Origin: Citrobacter sp. Marseille-Q6884
Lineage (GTDB): Bacteria; Pseudomonadota; Gammaproteobacteria; Enterobacterales; Enterobacteriaceae
Direction of reading: 5' to 3'
NCBI RefSeq assembly: GCF_945906775.1
Contig: NZ_CAMDRE010000001.1
Span: forward strand, 2,728,001-2,792,000
DNA: 64,000 nucleotides
Part shown: piece after piece, positions 15,975 to 23,473 of the stretch
Numbering within the stretch: position 1 is the stretch's first letter
How the letters are laid out: the number at the start of each line of letters is the position of its first letter
Position numbers and translations under genes: made by a program
The notes under the pieces: model-generated
What the model was told of the DNA's origin: nothing
Databases searched by the model: none
The model's input: only the letters and a program-made list of their open reading frames with translations

Positions 15975-16778
15975 ATGTCGCATTTAAAAACTGACTGGCT
16001 GTGTGTTGCTACCGAAGGGGATACCGTTGACGGCAGAGAGATTAAACGCCAGTGGATTATCGATATGGGGGAAACCTATGACTATAACCACTATGTCGCT
16101 TTGATCTGGCCTGAACACGAGGATGATTGCGGTAATTTTGGGGAGGTGCTGGAGGCCACCTGGCATGATGGCGATGACGGACTGGCGCGGCTTTATGTCA
16201 GCCTTTGCCCGAATATGCGTTTAATTTTCGCCAACCATGAAGATCAGCTCCTGTTCTTTTCGATTGAACCGGATGAGAACTGGCGAGGGAGTGGGCGTAC
16301 ATACCTCAAGGGGCTGGCGGTAACAGATACTCCCGCCAGTGTTGGCACCACACGGCTGCGCTTTAGTAGTCGGCGCAAAAAATTATCTAAGCAGGGATAT
16401 TACAGTTGCGTGATTTCCCGTGACGGAAAAATTAAACAGGACATACGAATGAAGAACTGGCAAAAATTATTTGGTATTAAACCGAAGTTTGAAGATGAAA
16501 CGCCGCCTGATGATACCGCGCAGGGTGATGATAAGTTACAGGCGCTGGCCAATGTGGTAAACGAACTGGAAGGCCGTGTGGCCAAAATTGAAAATCAGCT
16601 GAATGATGTTCAGGGTGATGTGGATACCATTGCGGAAGTGGTCGATACCGAAGAATTTGCGGCTATTCGTGATAATGCAAAAGATATCGTTAAACGTTTT
16701 AACGATCTGGGTAATAAATCCACCCGTGCACCAGGACGCAAGATTTCAGAAAAAGCGGGTAAATTTAATTTCCTGTAA
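15975..16778 (+). CDS. O: Capsid scaffold and maturation protease, gpO type
   Basis: The 267-residue protein has two jobs in P2: an N-terminal serine protease that trims capsid proteins and a C-terminal coiled-coil scaffold. Asp19 and His48 occupy the same numbers as the P2 catalytic residues, and Ser122 in VTDTPASVGT is the likely nucleophile. A long helical region at about 180-245 (ALANVVNELEGRVAKIENQLNDV) is the scaffold part. GGGGGGATATG gives a strong ribosome-binding site. Confidence 0.92.
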   Translation: MSHLKTDWLCVATEGDTVDGREIKRQWIIDMGETYDYNHYVALIWPEHEDDCGNFGEVLEATWHDGDDGLARLYVSLCPNMRLIFANHEDQLLFFSIEPDENWRGSGRTYLKGLAVTDTPASVGTTRLRFSSRRKKLSKQGYYSCVISRDGKIKQDIRMKNWQKLFGIKPKFEDETPPDDTAQGDDKLQALANVVNELEGRVAKIENQLNDVQGDVDTIAEVVDTEEFAAIRDNAKDIVKRFNDLGNKSTRAPGRKISEKAGKFNFL

Positions 16779-16839
16779 TACGTTCTGACGTTAATTAGTA
16801 CAAAACATTTTTATTATCGCTTAATCGCGAGGGAGTTTT

Positions 16840-17862
16840 ATGCACCTTAATAATCGTGCACGGGATTTACTGGATAAATATTCGAGTGGTATGGCGCAGC
16901 AGTTTGGCGCACGTGATACCAGTCGTTATTTCTCCCTGAATGACCCGCAGGAAAATGCGCTACGTCTGGCGCTGTTGGAGTCCGTGGAGTTCCTGAACAT
17001 GATCACCTGTCTGGACGTTGACCAGCTGAGTGGCCAGGTGATTTCTGTCGGTTCCTCCGTGCTGCATACCGGCCGCAGTGAAAATGGCCGCTTTGTTCGT
17101 CAGGTTGGCGTGGACGGCAATGACTACTCACTGGTTGAAACGGACAGTTGCGCCGCACTGCGCTGGGATCTGCTTTCGGTCTGGGCAAATGCCGGTAAGG
17201 ACGAAAACGAGTTTTACAACCTGGTTCAGGCGTTTACCACACAGGCTTTTGCGCTGGATATGCTGCGTATTGGTTTTAACGGTAAGAGTCGCGCAAAAAC
17301 GACGAATCCAACGGATAACCCGAACGGCGAAGATGTCAACATCGGCTGGCATGAGCGTATGAAAACGCTGCTGGGTGGTAATCAGATTATGACCGATCCG
17401 GTCGTGCTGGATGAAGCCGGGGATTACAAATCACTGGATGCAATGGCTTCAGACCTGATTAACGCCAAGATTCCGGCACAGTTCCGCAATGACCCGCGTC
17501 TGGTGGTTCTGGTCGGTGCCGATCTGGTCGCTGCTGAACAATACCGACTGTATCAGGCCGCAGACCGCCCGACTGAGAAAATCGCGGCGCAGATGCTGGG
17601 CAGCACTATTGCTGGCCGTCCTGCTGTTATCCCGCCGTTTATGCCGGGTAAACGTATGGTCGTCACGCCGCTTTCTAATTTGCATATCTACACCCAGCGC
17701 AACACCCGCATGCGTAAGGCGGAATTTGTTGAAGATCGTAAGCAGTTCGAAAACAAATACCTGCGTAACGAAGGCTATGCGGTTGAAGTGCCGGAACTGT
17801 ATGCGGCCATTGATGAATCCGCCGTGACCATTGGCAAGGTTTCCGAACCAGCAGAGGGCTGA
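16840..17862 (+). CDS. N: Major capsid protein, gpN type
   Basis: The 340-residue P2-type HK97-fold capsid protein is slightly shorter than P2 gpN. Features include the N-terminal segment removed by gpO on maturation, the DVDQLSGQVISVG loop region, and the C-terminal YTQRNTRMRKAEFVEDRKQFENKYLRNEGYAVEVPE that is well conserved in the family. AGGGAG precedes the ATG by a good distance. It is followed after 3 bases by gpM. Confidence 0.94.
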   Translation: MHLNNRARDLLDKYSSGMAQQFGARDTSRYFSLNDPQENALRLALLESVEFLNMITCLDVDQLSGQVISVGSSVLHTGRSENGRFVRQVGVDGNDYSLVETDSCAALRWDLLSVWANAGKDENEFYNLVQAFTTQAFALDMLRIGFNGKSRAKTTNPTDNPNGEDVNIGWHERMKTLLGGNQIMTDPVVLDEAGDYKSLDAMASDLINAKIPAQFRNDPRLVVLVGADLVAAEQYRLYQAADRPTEKIAAQMLGSTIAGRPAVIPPFMPGKRMVVTPLSNLHIYTQRNTRMRKAEFVEDRKQFENKYLRNEGYAVEVPELYAAIDESAVTIGKVSEPAEG

Positions 17863-17865
17863 TAA

Positions 17866-18567
17866 ATGGCACTTTCTCCCGCGCAGCGTCACAGCCAGCG
17901 CATTGCGATGGAACAAAAGCTGAAACGCAGTCAGGCACTGGAAACCACAGAAAGCATGCACCTGTTGATTAAGGCGCTGGAAACGGATGTGGAGCATGCC
18001 CGTAACCTGCCGACAATCGCGGATCGCGTTGAGTTTAAGCGGGATGTGTTGTTGCCGCGCTGGACACCGACTGTGGAAGCGTATCTGGAAAGCGGGCAGG
18101 TGTACGCCAACCCGGTATTTGCCTGGTGTGTTATCTGGCTGTTTGACGTGGGCGATTTGGATAAGGCGCTGGACTGGGCTGACATTGCAATCAGCCAGCA
18201 GCAGGCAACCCCGGATCGGTTGCGCAGCAATTTTCCTACGTTCGTGGCCGATACGATGCTGGCCTGGGCGCAGGAAACATCCGGGCGCGGGGAAAGTGTT
18301 GAGCCGTATTTTTCCCGCACATTTGAGCGTGTCGCCAGTACCTGGCGGCTGCATGAACAGGTTACGGCCAAGTGGTTCAAATTTGCCGGGCTGGAGCTGC
18401 TGCGCGGCGAAGATGGCCAGACAACGGCCGCGAGTGTTGACGACATTGAAACGCTGGAGAAAGCCGATCAACTGCTGGCCACCGCAGAAAAATACTATTT
18501 AAAAATCGGCGTCAGAACGGCACGGCAGACGATTGCCGCCCGTATCCGAAAACTGACGCAGGGGTAA
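17866..18567 (+). CDS. M: Terminase small subunit, gpM type
   Basis: The 233-residue partner of gpP recognises and helps cut the cos site. Family stretches are MALSPAQRHSQR, KRDVLLPRWTPTVEAYLESG and VFAWCVIWLFDVGDLDKALDWADIAI. It follows N at once and precedes L, the P2 order. Confidence 0.92.
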   Translation: MALSPAQRHSQRIAMEQKLKRSQALETTESMHLLIKALETDVEHARNLPTIADRVEFKRDVLLPRWTPTVEAYLESGQVYANPVFAWCVIWLFDVGDLDKALDWADIAISQQQATPDRLRSNFPTFVADTMLAWAQETSGRGESVEPYFSRTFERVASTWRLHEQVTAKWFKFAGLELLRGEDGQTTAASVDDIETLEKADQLLATAEKYYLKIGVRTARQTIAARIRKLTQG

Positions 18568-18663
18568 AGACTACCGCAAGCCAGGCGGACGCGGTGGAGG
18601 GCAGAACACTCCATGTGTCACTGTGCCGTGGAAACCGGTCAGTCCGCCTTTTTCGGGGGAATT

Positions 18664-19116
18664 ATGTTTAGCGGAAAACCGCTGGATTATCAGGATGAAC
18701 CGCTGACGAATAACGGGTTCTGGCCGGATCTGAATCTGAAGGACTTTCAGGCGCAGCGGTCACTGCCAGCCGATATCGACGCGGACACCATCAGTCAGGC
18801 GCTGCTGGCCGCAGTCGCGGAGGTGAATGCCGAGCTGGAAAACGTGGAGGCCAGCTGGAAAACAAAAGGCCACACGCTGGCAGCAGATGTTCCGGGCGTA
18901 AAAATGGGCGGGCTTAACAGCCTGTGCGCCCAGTACATGAAAGCGGTATTTGCCAGGGCAAAAGCGGATTTGCTGGGGGAATTTGCCACTGTCGGGCGAC
19001 GTGAAACCCATCCGGGGCAGGAGAGTATGGAAACCCGCGCCGGGTTACTGGCTGAGGCCTCAGTGGTTATCCGTCGCATGAAGGGGCTTAAACGTGCAAC
19101 GGTGAAAAAAGTATGA
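18664..19116 (+). CDS. L: Head completion protein, gpL type
   Basis: The 150-residue capsid completion protein stabilises packaged heads and prepares the neck for tails. I start at ATG 18664 (MFSGKPLDYQDEPLTNNGFWPDL) because GGGGGA lies just upstream and the family begins this way; a reading from 18613 only adds 17 unconvincing residues. Its stop overlaps the next start by four bases. Confidence 0.88.
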   Translation: MFSGKPLDYQDEPLTNNGFWPDLNLKDFQAQRSLPADIDADTISQALLAAVAEVNAELENVEASWKTKGHTLAADVPGVKMGGLNSLCAQYMKAVFARAKADLLGEFATVGRRETHPGQESMETRAGLLAEASVVIRRMKGLKRATVKKV

Positions 19117-19619
19117 GCCAGACACAGCTTGAGAGCCTGACCGCATTTTTTCAGCAAAACGTGCCGCCGCGCGCCATGCAGTCATTTGACAGTGTGCTGG
19201 ATGAAATGAAGTTCATCCCCGCTGCGAAGGATTACGGGCTGGGGCAGTACCGCCAGGCGGTGATTCGCTATGACGCGGTAATCAGCTGGCAGCGTTTCCC
19301 GTACCGCCTGTGTCCGCCGCAGTTGCTTATGTCGCTGCTGGCCGCGTGGCTGGATGAGGCTGACAGGGAATTACTGGATGAAGTCGGCCTGACTGAAGCT
19401 GAACCGGACTGGGATGTGTCAGTGGAGGATGAGGAAACCGCCACTATTGTGCTGACGGTACCAATGGCGGAAGAACTGGTGATCAGGGAGGACGAAAACG
19501 GGGCAATCCCGTGGCAGGGGAAACGCTGGTCGCTGGTTAATCCCGAAGTCTGGATAGCGATCACCGCCAATATTTATGGCGTGGATGAAACCGGTGCGCC
19601 GGTAGGCGGTAACGAATGA
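19113..19619 (+). CDS. Tail completion protein, functional analogue of gpR
   Basis: The 168-residue protein has the position of P2 gpR and HP1 tail completion genes, between L and the S-like gene. The sequence has an aromatic front (VIRYDAVISWQRFPYRLCPPQLLMSLLAAWL) and a strongly acidic second half (EAEPDWDVSVEDEE), but I see little direct identity to P2 R. The four-base overlaps at both ends show tight translational coupling. Confidence 0.68.
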   Translation: MSQTQLESLTAFFQQNVPPRAMQSFDSVLDEMKFIPAAKDYGLGQYRQAVIRYDAVISWQRFPYRLCPPQLLMSLLAAWLDEADRELLDEVGLTEAEPDWDVSVEDEETATIVLTVPMAEELVIREDENGAIPWQGKRWSLVNPEVWIAITANIYGVDETGAPVGGNE

Positions 19620-20323
19620 TTGCCGGTGGCGAGCTGAATAAAAAGCAGCTGGCAGAGTTGCGTAAATCACTGGCCAGCATGGAACTGCCGCCCAAAAAGC
19701 GCCAGCGTCTTATCTGGAGGCTGGCCAAATATGGCGTGATTACCGCAGCAAAACGGCACGTTCGCAATCAGGAAGCACCTGATGGCCAGAAGTGGCCGGG
19801 GCGTAAAACGAAGCGCAAAGGGAAGATGCTGCGGAACCTGCCAAAACTACTGCATATCCGGGAAATGCCAGAGATTCAGGCGGTACGGATTTATTTGCAG
19901 GGCGGTGGCTACCGGAACGGGGAAACGCCGGTACCGGCCGGGACAGTCGGATATGCGCAACAAAACGGGATGCGCGTCAGTGTCAGCTGTCGCAGCCAGC
20001 CACGGAAGGCGGAGGCCGGAAAAATGGCCACGCCAGCCCTGGCCAAAAAACTGCGGGCGCTGGGGTACCGGGTACGCACCGGTAAACGCTGGAAAAAGCC
20101 CACGCTGGGCGAGTTAACCCAAACAATGCCATACAGCCGGGCGGGGTTACTGATTCGAAAACTCAGCGGTAAGGCGGTGAAAACCAGCTGGACAGTGGAT
20201 CTTCCTGCCCGTGTCTTTCTGGGCATGAGTGACGATGAATTTGATAACGCGCTGGCGCGTCAGCTTCAGGCCATTGGCTTTGGCTGGGATGTTAAGGCGC
20301 AGGATATTAAGGGGAAAGCATGA
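19616..20323 (+). CDS. Virion morphogenesis / tail completion protein, gpS type
   Basis: The 235-residue, very basic protein has the typical gpS N-terminus (LNKKQLAELRKSLASMELPPKKRQRLIWRLAKYGVI...HVRNQEAPDGQKWPGRKTK). P2 gpS acts at the tail end that joins the head. This version is longer than P2 S, as in HP1-like phages. Overlap by four bases with both neighbours. Confidence 0.8.
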   Translation: MIAGGELNKKQLAELRKSLASMELPPKKRQRLIWRLAKYGVITAAKRHVRNQEAPDGQKWPGRKTKRKGKMLRNLPKLLHIREMPEIQAVRIYLQGGGYRNGETPVPAGTVGYAQQNGMRVSVSCRSQPRKAEAGKMATPALAKKLRALGYRVRTGKRWKKPTLGELTQTMPYSRAGLLIRKLSGKAVKTSWTVDLPARVFLGMSDDEFDNALARQLQAIGFGWDVKAQDIKGKA

Positions 20324-21447
20324 CCTGGCCAAACGTGACCGTGAACCAGGTAAACCAGCTGCTGGGTGAAACCAATGAAGTGGGGCGCACGCTGCTGTTT
20401 ATCGGTACGGGTACCAAAAATGTGGGGAAAACGCTGGCGGTGAATGCCCAGAGTGATTTTGATGCACTGCTGGGTGAAGGGGAAAGCCCGCTGAAAAACG
20501 ATGTTCTGGCGGCACTGGCAAACGCCGGTCAGAACTGGTGGGCATTTATGCATGTGCTGCCCGCAGATGCTGAGGACGATGCCTGGGTAAAAGCGGTACT
20601 GGCCGCACAGGTGGTGTGTTCGGTGGAAGGGGTGGTGCTGTCCAGTGATGTGACGGCAAAAGCCCAAGTGAATCAGGCGGCGACGTTACGATCCACGCTG
20701 ATTTCCAAATATGGGCGTTGGGTGTGGTTCATCCTGGCCGTGCAGGGAATGCAGGAAGAAGAAGCCCAGGCGGATTACCTTACCCGTGTGTCTGCTATTC
20801 AGGATGGTATTGCAGAGAAGGCGGTGCAACTAGTTCCGCGTCTGTGGGGAAATGAGCCGGGTGTGCTGGCTGGCCGTCTGTGCAGTCGTGCCGTGACTAT
20901 CGCAGACAGTCCTGCCCGTGTGAAAACCGGGGCGCTGCTGAATCTGGGAAGTGATGAAATGCCGGTTGATGGTACCGGGGCGGTGCTGGAACTGGCCACG
21001 CTTCAGGCACTGGAAGCCCAGCGCTTTAGTGTGCCGATGTGGTACCCGGACTATGACGGTTTTTACTGGGCTGACGGGCGGACGCTGGATGTGGAAGGCG
21101 GCGATTACCAGTCGATTGAAACCCTGCGTGTTGCCGATAAAGCGGCGCGTCGTGTACGTCTGCTGGCTATCAGCAAAATTGCGGATCGTTCACTGAACAG
21201 CACACCGGGCAGCATTGCTGCACACCAGACGCTGTTTGCACGTCCACTGCGTGAAATGTCCACAGCGGCCAGTATCAATGGCGTGTCATTTCCGGGGGAA
21301 GTAAAGCCGCCGCAGGACGGTGACGTGACCATTGTCTGGAAGAACAAAAAGACGGTGGATATTTATCTGGTGGTACGCACCTGGGAAGTTCCGCTGCAAA
21401 TCACCATCAGTCTGTTACTGGATGCCAGTCTGGAGGGCGCTGCATGA
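20320..21447 (+). CDS. Contractile tail sheath protein, DUF2586/HP1 type
   Basis: The 375-residue protein follows the completion genes and precedes the tail tube gene, as in HP1 and K139-like phages. Stretches such as MTWPNVTVNQVNQLLGET, WWAFMHVLPADAEDDAW and RLCSRAVTIADSPARVKTGALLNLG fit the DUF2586 sheath family. It is not similar to P2 FI, so the tail module has a different ancestry from the head module. Confidence 0.78.
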   Translation: MTWPNVTVNQVNQLLGETNEVGRTLLFIGTGTKNVGKTLAVNAQSDFDALLGEGESPLKNDVLAALANAGQNWWAFMHVLPADAEDDAWVKAVLAAQVVCSVEGVVLSSDVTAKAQVNQAATLRSTLISKYGRWVWFILAVQGMQEEEAQADYLTRVSAIQDGIAEKAVQLVPRLWGNEPGVLAGRLCSRAVTIADSPARVKTGALLNLGSDEMPVDGTGAVLELATLQALEAQRFSVPMWYPDYDGFYWADGRTLDVEGGDYQSIETLRVADKAARRVRLLAISKIADRSLNSTPGSIAAHQTLFARPLREMSTAASINGVSFPGEVKPPQDGDVTIVWKNKKTVDIYLVVRTWEVPLQITISLLLDASLEGAA

Positions 21448-21899
21448 GTAAACGTATTTCGGGTATGTCGTTTGATACCTATCTTGACGGCGATCTGATT
21501 CACATCGAGAAAATCACACTCGATATTACGGATAACAGCGCCGCCGCCCAGACCCGTGGTGTGCCGGATGGCCATGTTGATGGCGATGTGGCCGCAGAGG
21601 GAGAAATTGAAGTCAGTTCCAAAGTGCTGGGCGTACTGACGGCCAAAGCCCGCGCCGCAGGTTCGTGGCGTGGTATTCCGCCGCTGGATTTTCTTTTCTA
21701 TGCCAAAGCGGGCAGCGAAGAAATGAAAGTGGAATCGTTCGGCAACAAACTTCAGCTAAGTAATCTGCTGGATATCGATCCAAAGGGCGGCGGTGTGGCG
21801 ACGCACAAAATCAAATATTTTGTGACCAGTCCCAAGTTCGTGAACATCAACGGTGTGCCGTATCTGGAAGCGGAAGCCACGGAAAACCTGATCGGATAA
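21444..21899 (+). CDS. Tail tube protein, DUF2597/HP1 type
   Basis: The 151-residue protein starts MSKRISGMSFDTYLDGDLIHIEKITLDITDNSAAAQTRGVPDG, the DUF2597 pattern of HP1-like phages, and follows the sheath with a four-base overlap. It has the beta-rich composition of tube proteins and should polymerise into the inner tail tube. Confidence 0.8.
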   Translation: MSKRISGMSFDTYLDGDLIHIEKITLDITDNSAAAQTRGVPDGHVDGDVAAEGEIEVSSKVLGVLTAKARAAGSWRGIPPLDFLFYAKAGSEEMKVESFGNKLQLSNLLDIDPKGGGVATHKIKYFVTSPKFVNINGVPYLEAEATENLIG

Positions 21900-21909
21900 G
21901 GAAGCCGGA

Positions 21910-22212
21910 ATGCAGGAACATGAAAAGAGCCTTTATTCACTGCTGATTATGGGGGCGCTCATTGCTGTTGCGAAGGTGCTGGCCAGTGATGATCCCATTA
22001 CACCGCGCCTGTTTATCAGCCGTGTGATCCTGGGCAGTTTTGTTTCAGTTATCGCTGGCGCGGCGCTGATTCAAATCCCGGAAGCCAGCCCGCTGGCTAT
22101 TCAGGGGCTGGGGGCTGCGCTGGGTATTGCTGGTTATCAGGCTGTTGAAATGTGGCTGCGCAGACGTGCAGCGGGAAAGAAGAACGGGAGCGTGACAAAT
22201 GACCCTGAGTGA
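21910..22212 (+). CDS. Holin
   Basis: The 100-residue membrane protein has two to three hydrophobic segments (LLIMGALIAVAKVLA, VILGSFVSVIAGAALIQI, LAIQGLGAALGIAGYQAV) and a basic C-terminal tail, the layout of HP1-type holins. It opens the inner membrane to release the endolysin. It opens the lysis cassette and overlaps the endolysin gene by 14 bases. Confidence 0.82.
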   Translation: MQEHEKSLYSLLIMGALIAVAKVLASDDPITPRLFISRVILGSFVSVIAGAALIQIPEASPLAIQGLGAALGIAGYQAVEMWLRRRAAGKKNGSVTNDPE

Positions 22213-22540
22213 AAAGCAGCAGCTGTTTACCGTCATGGTGGCCAACCTGATCCACTGGGCAGAAGAACGCGGCTACCGGCTGACGTTTGGCGAGGCGTAC
22301 CGCACCCCGGAACAGGCGGCGCTGAACGCGAAGAAGGGCAGCGGTATTTCGAACAGTCTGCATACCCAGCGTCTGGCCGTGGATTTTAATCTGTTTGTGA
22401 ACGGCCAGTACCAGACCCGTACAGAGGACTATCTGCCACTGGGGGAATACTGGGAATCGCTGGGCGGAAGCTGGGGCGGGCGCTTCAAATCCAGACCGGA
22501 TGGTAATCATTTCAGCCTGGAACATAACGGGGTGCGCTGA
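22199..22540 (+). CDS. M15-family peptidase endolysin
   Basis: The 113-residue zinc peptidase has SLHTQRLAVDFNLF (first His and Asp ligands in the SxHxxxxAxD motif) and GNHFSLEH (last His ligand). This family cleaves peptidoglycan cross-link peptides rather than sugar chains. P2 and HP1 use lysozyme-type or transglycosylase enzymes, so this is a module replacement. It has no signal sequence, so it needs the holin upstream. Confidence 0.9.
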   Translation: MTLSEKQQLFTVMVANLIHWAEERGYRLTFGEAYRTPEQAALNAKKGSGISNSLHTQRLAVDFNLFVNGQYQTRTEDYLPLGEYWESLGGSWGGRFKSRPDGNHFSLEHNGVR

Positions 22541-22920
22541 TGAGTCACGCGCAGTGGCTGGTTGTGGTGGCGCTGGCGTTTGCCTGGGGCTGGCTGACTG
22601 CTGACTGGCGGCGAGACAGCCTGGAACTGGCAATCAACACGGCGGCGCAGGTGGCGGGTAATGAATCGCGAAAGGTGATGCAGGGCATTGCCAGTGATTC
22701 CGCCAGGGCGCTGGAAGATAAACTGGAGGCGCTAAGAAATGCGCAACCGCGAGAGATCCGCACGGAAGTGCTTAAGCCGGTTTTTACTAACAGGTGCCTG
22801 TCTGATGAGTTTGTCAGCATGTACAACAGCGCCGTCGCCGGTACCGAACGTGCGTTATCAGGAAAACCTGAAAACACGATGCGCCACGCAGCTGCCGCGT
22901 CTGAACGGGGCAACAGGTAA
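22540..22920 (+). CDS. Rz-like inner-membrane spanin
   Basis: The 126-residue protein has one N-terminal membrane anchor (AQWLVVVALAFAWGWLTA) and then a long charged helical periplasmic domain (ALEDKLEALRNAQ), the Rz layout. It overlaps the endolysin stop by one base and contains the start of the Rz1-like gene in another frame. It should fuse inner and outer membranes in the last step of lysis. Confidence 0.85.
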   Translation: MSHAQWLVVVALAFAWGWLTADWRRDSLELAINTAAQVAGNESRKVMQGIASDSARALEDKLEALRNAQPREIRTEVLKPVFTNRCLSDEFVSMYNSAVAGTERALSGKPENTMRHAAAASERGNR

Positions 22921-23038
22921 AGATGCAGCGGAACTGCTGACTGTTTACCTTGAAATATATGGCCAGTGTGCGGCGCGTCATAATCAGTTAGTCGATGAAA
23001 TTAATTTAAGAGAGCATGTTATTTATGGAACAAATTAA
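22739..23038 (+). CDS. Rz1-like outer-membrane spanin lipoprotein, nested in Rz
   Basis: The 99-residue product of the +1-type overlapping frame starts at ATG 22739, about 10 bases after GGAGG. A basic start (MRNRERSARK), a hydrophobic stretch and the lipobox LSAC give a lipoprotein with Cys about residue 28. Then comes a short Pro-containing mature part (TTAPSPVPN). The overlap with Rz is typical of spanin pairs. The C-terminal half extends past Rz and overlaps the next gene by 14 bases, which makes it longer than lambda Rz1. Confidence 0.82.
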   Translation: MRNRERSARKCLSRFLLTGACLMSLSACTTAPSPVPNVRYQENLKTRCATQLPRLNGATGKDAAELLTVYLEIYGQCAARHNQLVDEINLREHVIYGTN

Positions 23039-23282
23039 ACTGAGTGTTTGTGGTGCAGATATTGTTTTTGAACCTAATCAGACTGCCTACAATAAACTGA
23101 TTAATGAAATGACGATGGATAATAAAGTTGCACCTGCAAATAATTATCTGATGCGTATTGTTACCCCGGAAACGAAAGAAGCACTGATTGACGTATTAAA
23201 ACGTCCGGGTGCAGCACTGCAACTTGTCAGTAAGGTTAATGATATTTACGCGCCTGAACTGGAGGTTGAAGTAAAAAACTGA
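23025..23282 (+). CDS. Tail assembly chaperone, short (G-like) form
   Basis: The 85-residue product MEQIKLSVCGADIVFEPNQTAYNKL... ends at TGA 23280-23282. It sits between the lysis genes and the tape measure, where P2 E and lambda G lie. It has a small, probably beta-alpha domain and an acidic end (APELEVEVKN). I use ATG 23025. The reading frame runs into a programmed -1 frameshift signal that would extend it to a 149-residue form. Confidence 0.83.
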   Translation: MEQIKLSVCGADIVFEPNQTAYNKLINEMTMDNKVAPANNYLMRIVTPETKEALIDVLKRPGAALQLVSKVNDIYAPELEVEVKN

Positions 23283-23318
23283 CAAAGCGAGTCCATGATA
23301 TTGAACGAAATGGACTCG
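23273..23318 (+). promoter_or_regulatory. Programmed -1 ribosomal frameshift signal
   Basis: The slippery heptamer A-AAA-AAC (23273-23279) ends at the base before the TGA codon of the G-like gene. After an 8-base gap, CGAGTCCAT (23288-23296) and ATGGACTCG (23310-23318) form a perfect 9-bp stem with a 13-base loop. Slip site, spacing and stem match known stimulators. The -1 frame is open for 64 codons to 23473. Confidence 0.9.
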
Positions 23319-23473
23319 AACAGTATTTAATTCTTCGCCGTCATTATTTACCACATGGTCAGGATTCTGTTGACGATATTGCCGCCGCTATATGGCTGGA
23401 TAACCGTCACTGGGAATATACGGGAATAGCCGTGGCTAATGGCGTGGCTAAAGCATTTAAAGGCACTGAATGA
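23279..23473 (+). CDS. Frameshift extension of the tail chaperone (GT-like)
   Basis: In the -1 frame from the slip site the sequence reads LTKRVHDIERNGLEQYLILR and continues for 64 residues to TGA 23471-23473, with no start codon of its own near the front. It joins the preceding gene to give a 149-residue product, by analogy to P2 E+E' and lambda GT. Its stop overlaps the tape measure start (ATGA). The extension should recruit the tape measure protein during tail assembly. Confidence 0.85.
   Translation: MTKRVHDIERNGLEQYLILRRHYLPHGQDSVDDIAAAIWLDNRHWEYTGIAVANGVAKAFKGTE

Noticed and set aside
17449..18471. 340-codon minus-strand frame opposite capsid N and gpM
   Set aside because: It lies wholly under two well-identified head genes in a rightward operon and has the biased composition of an antisense shadow.
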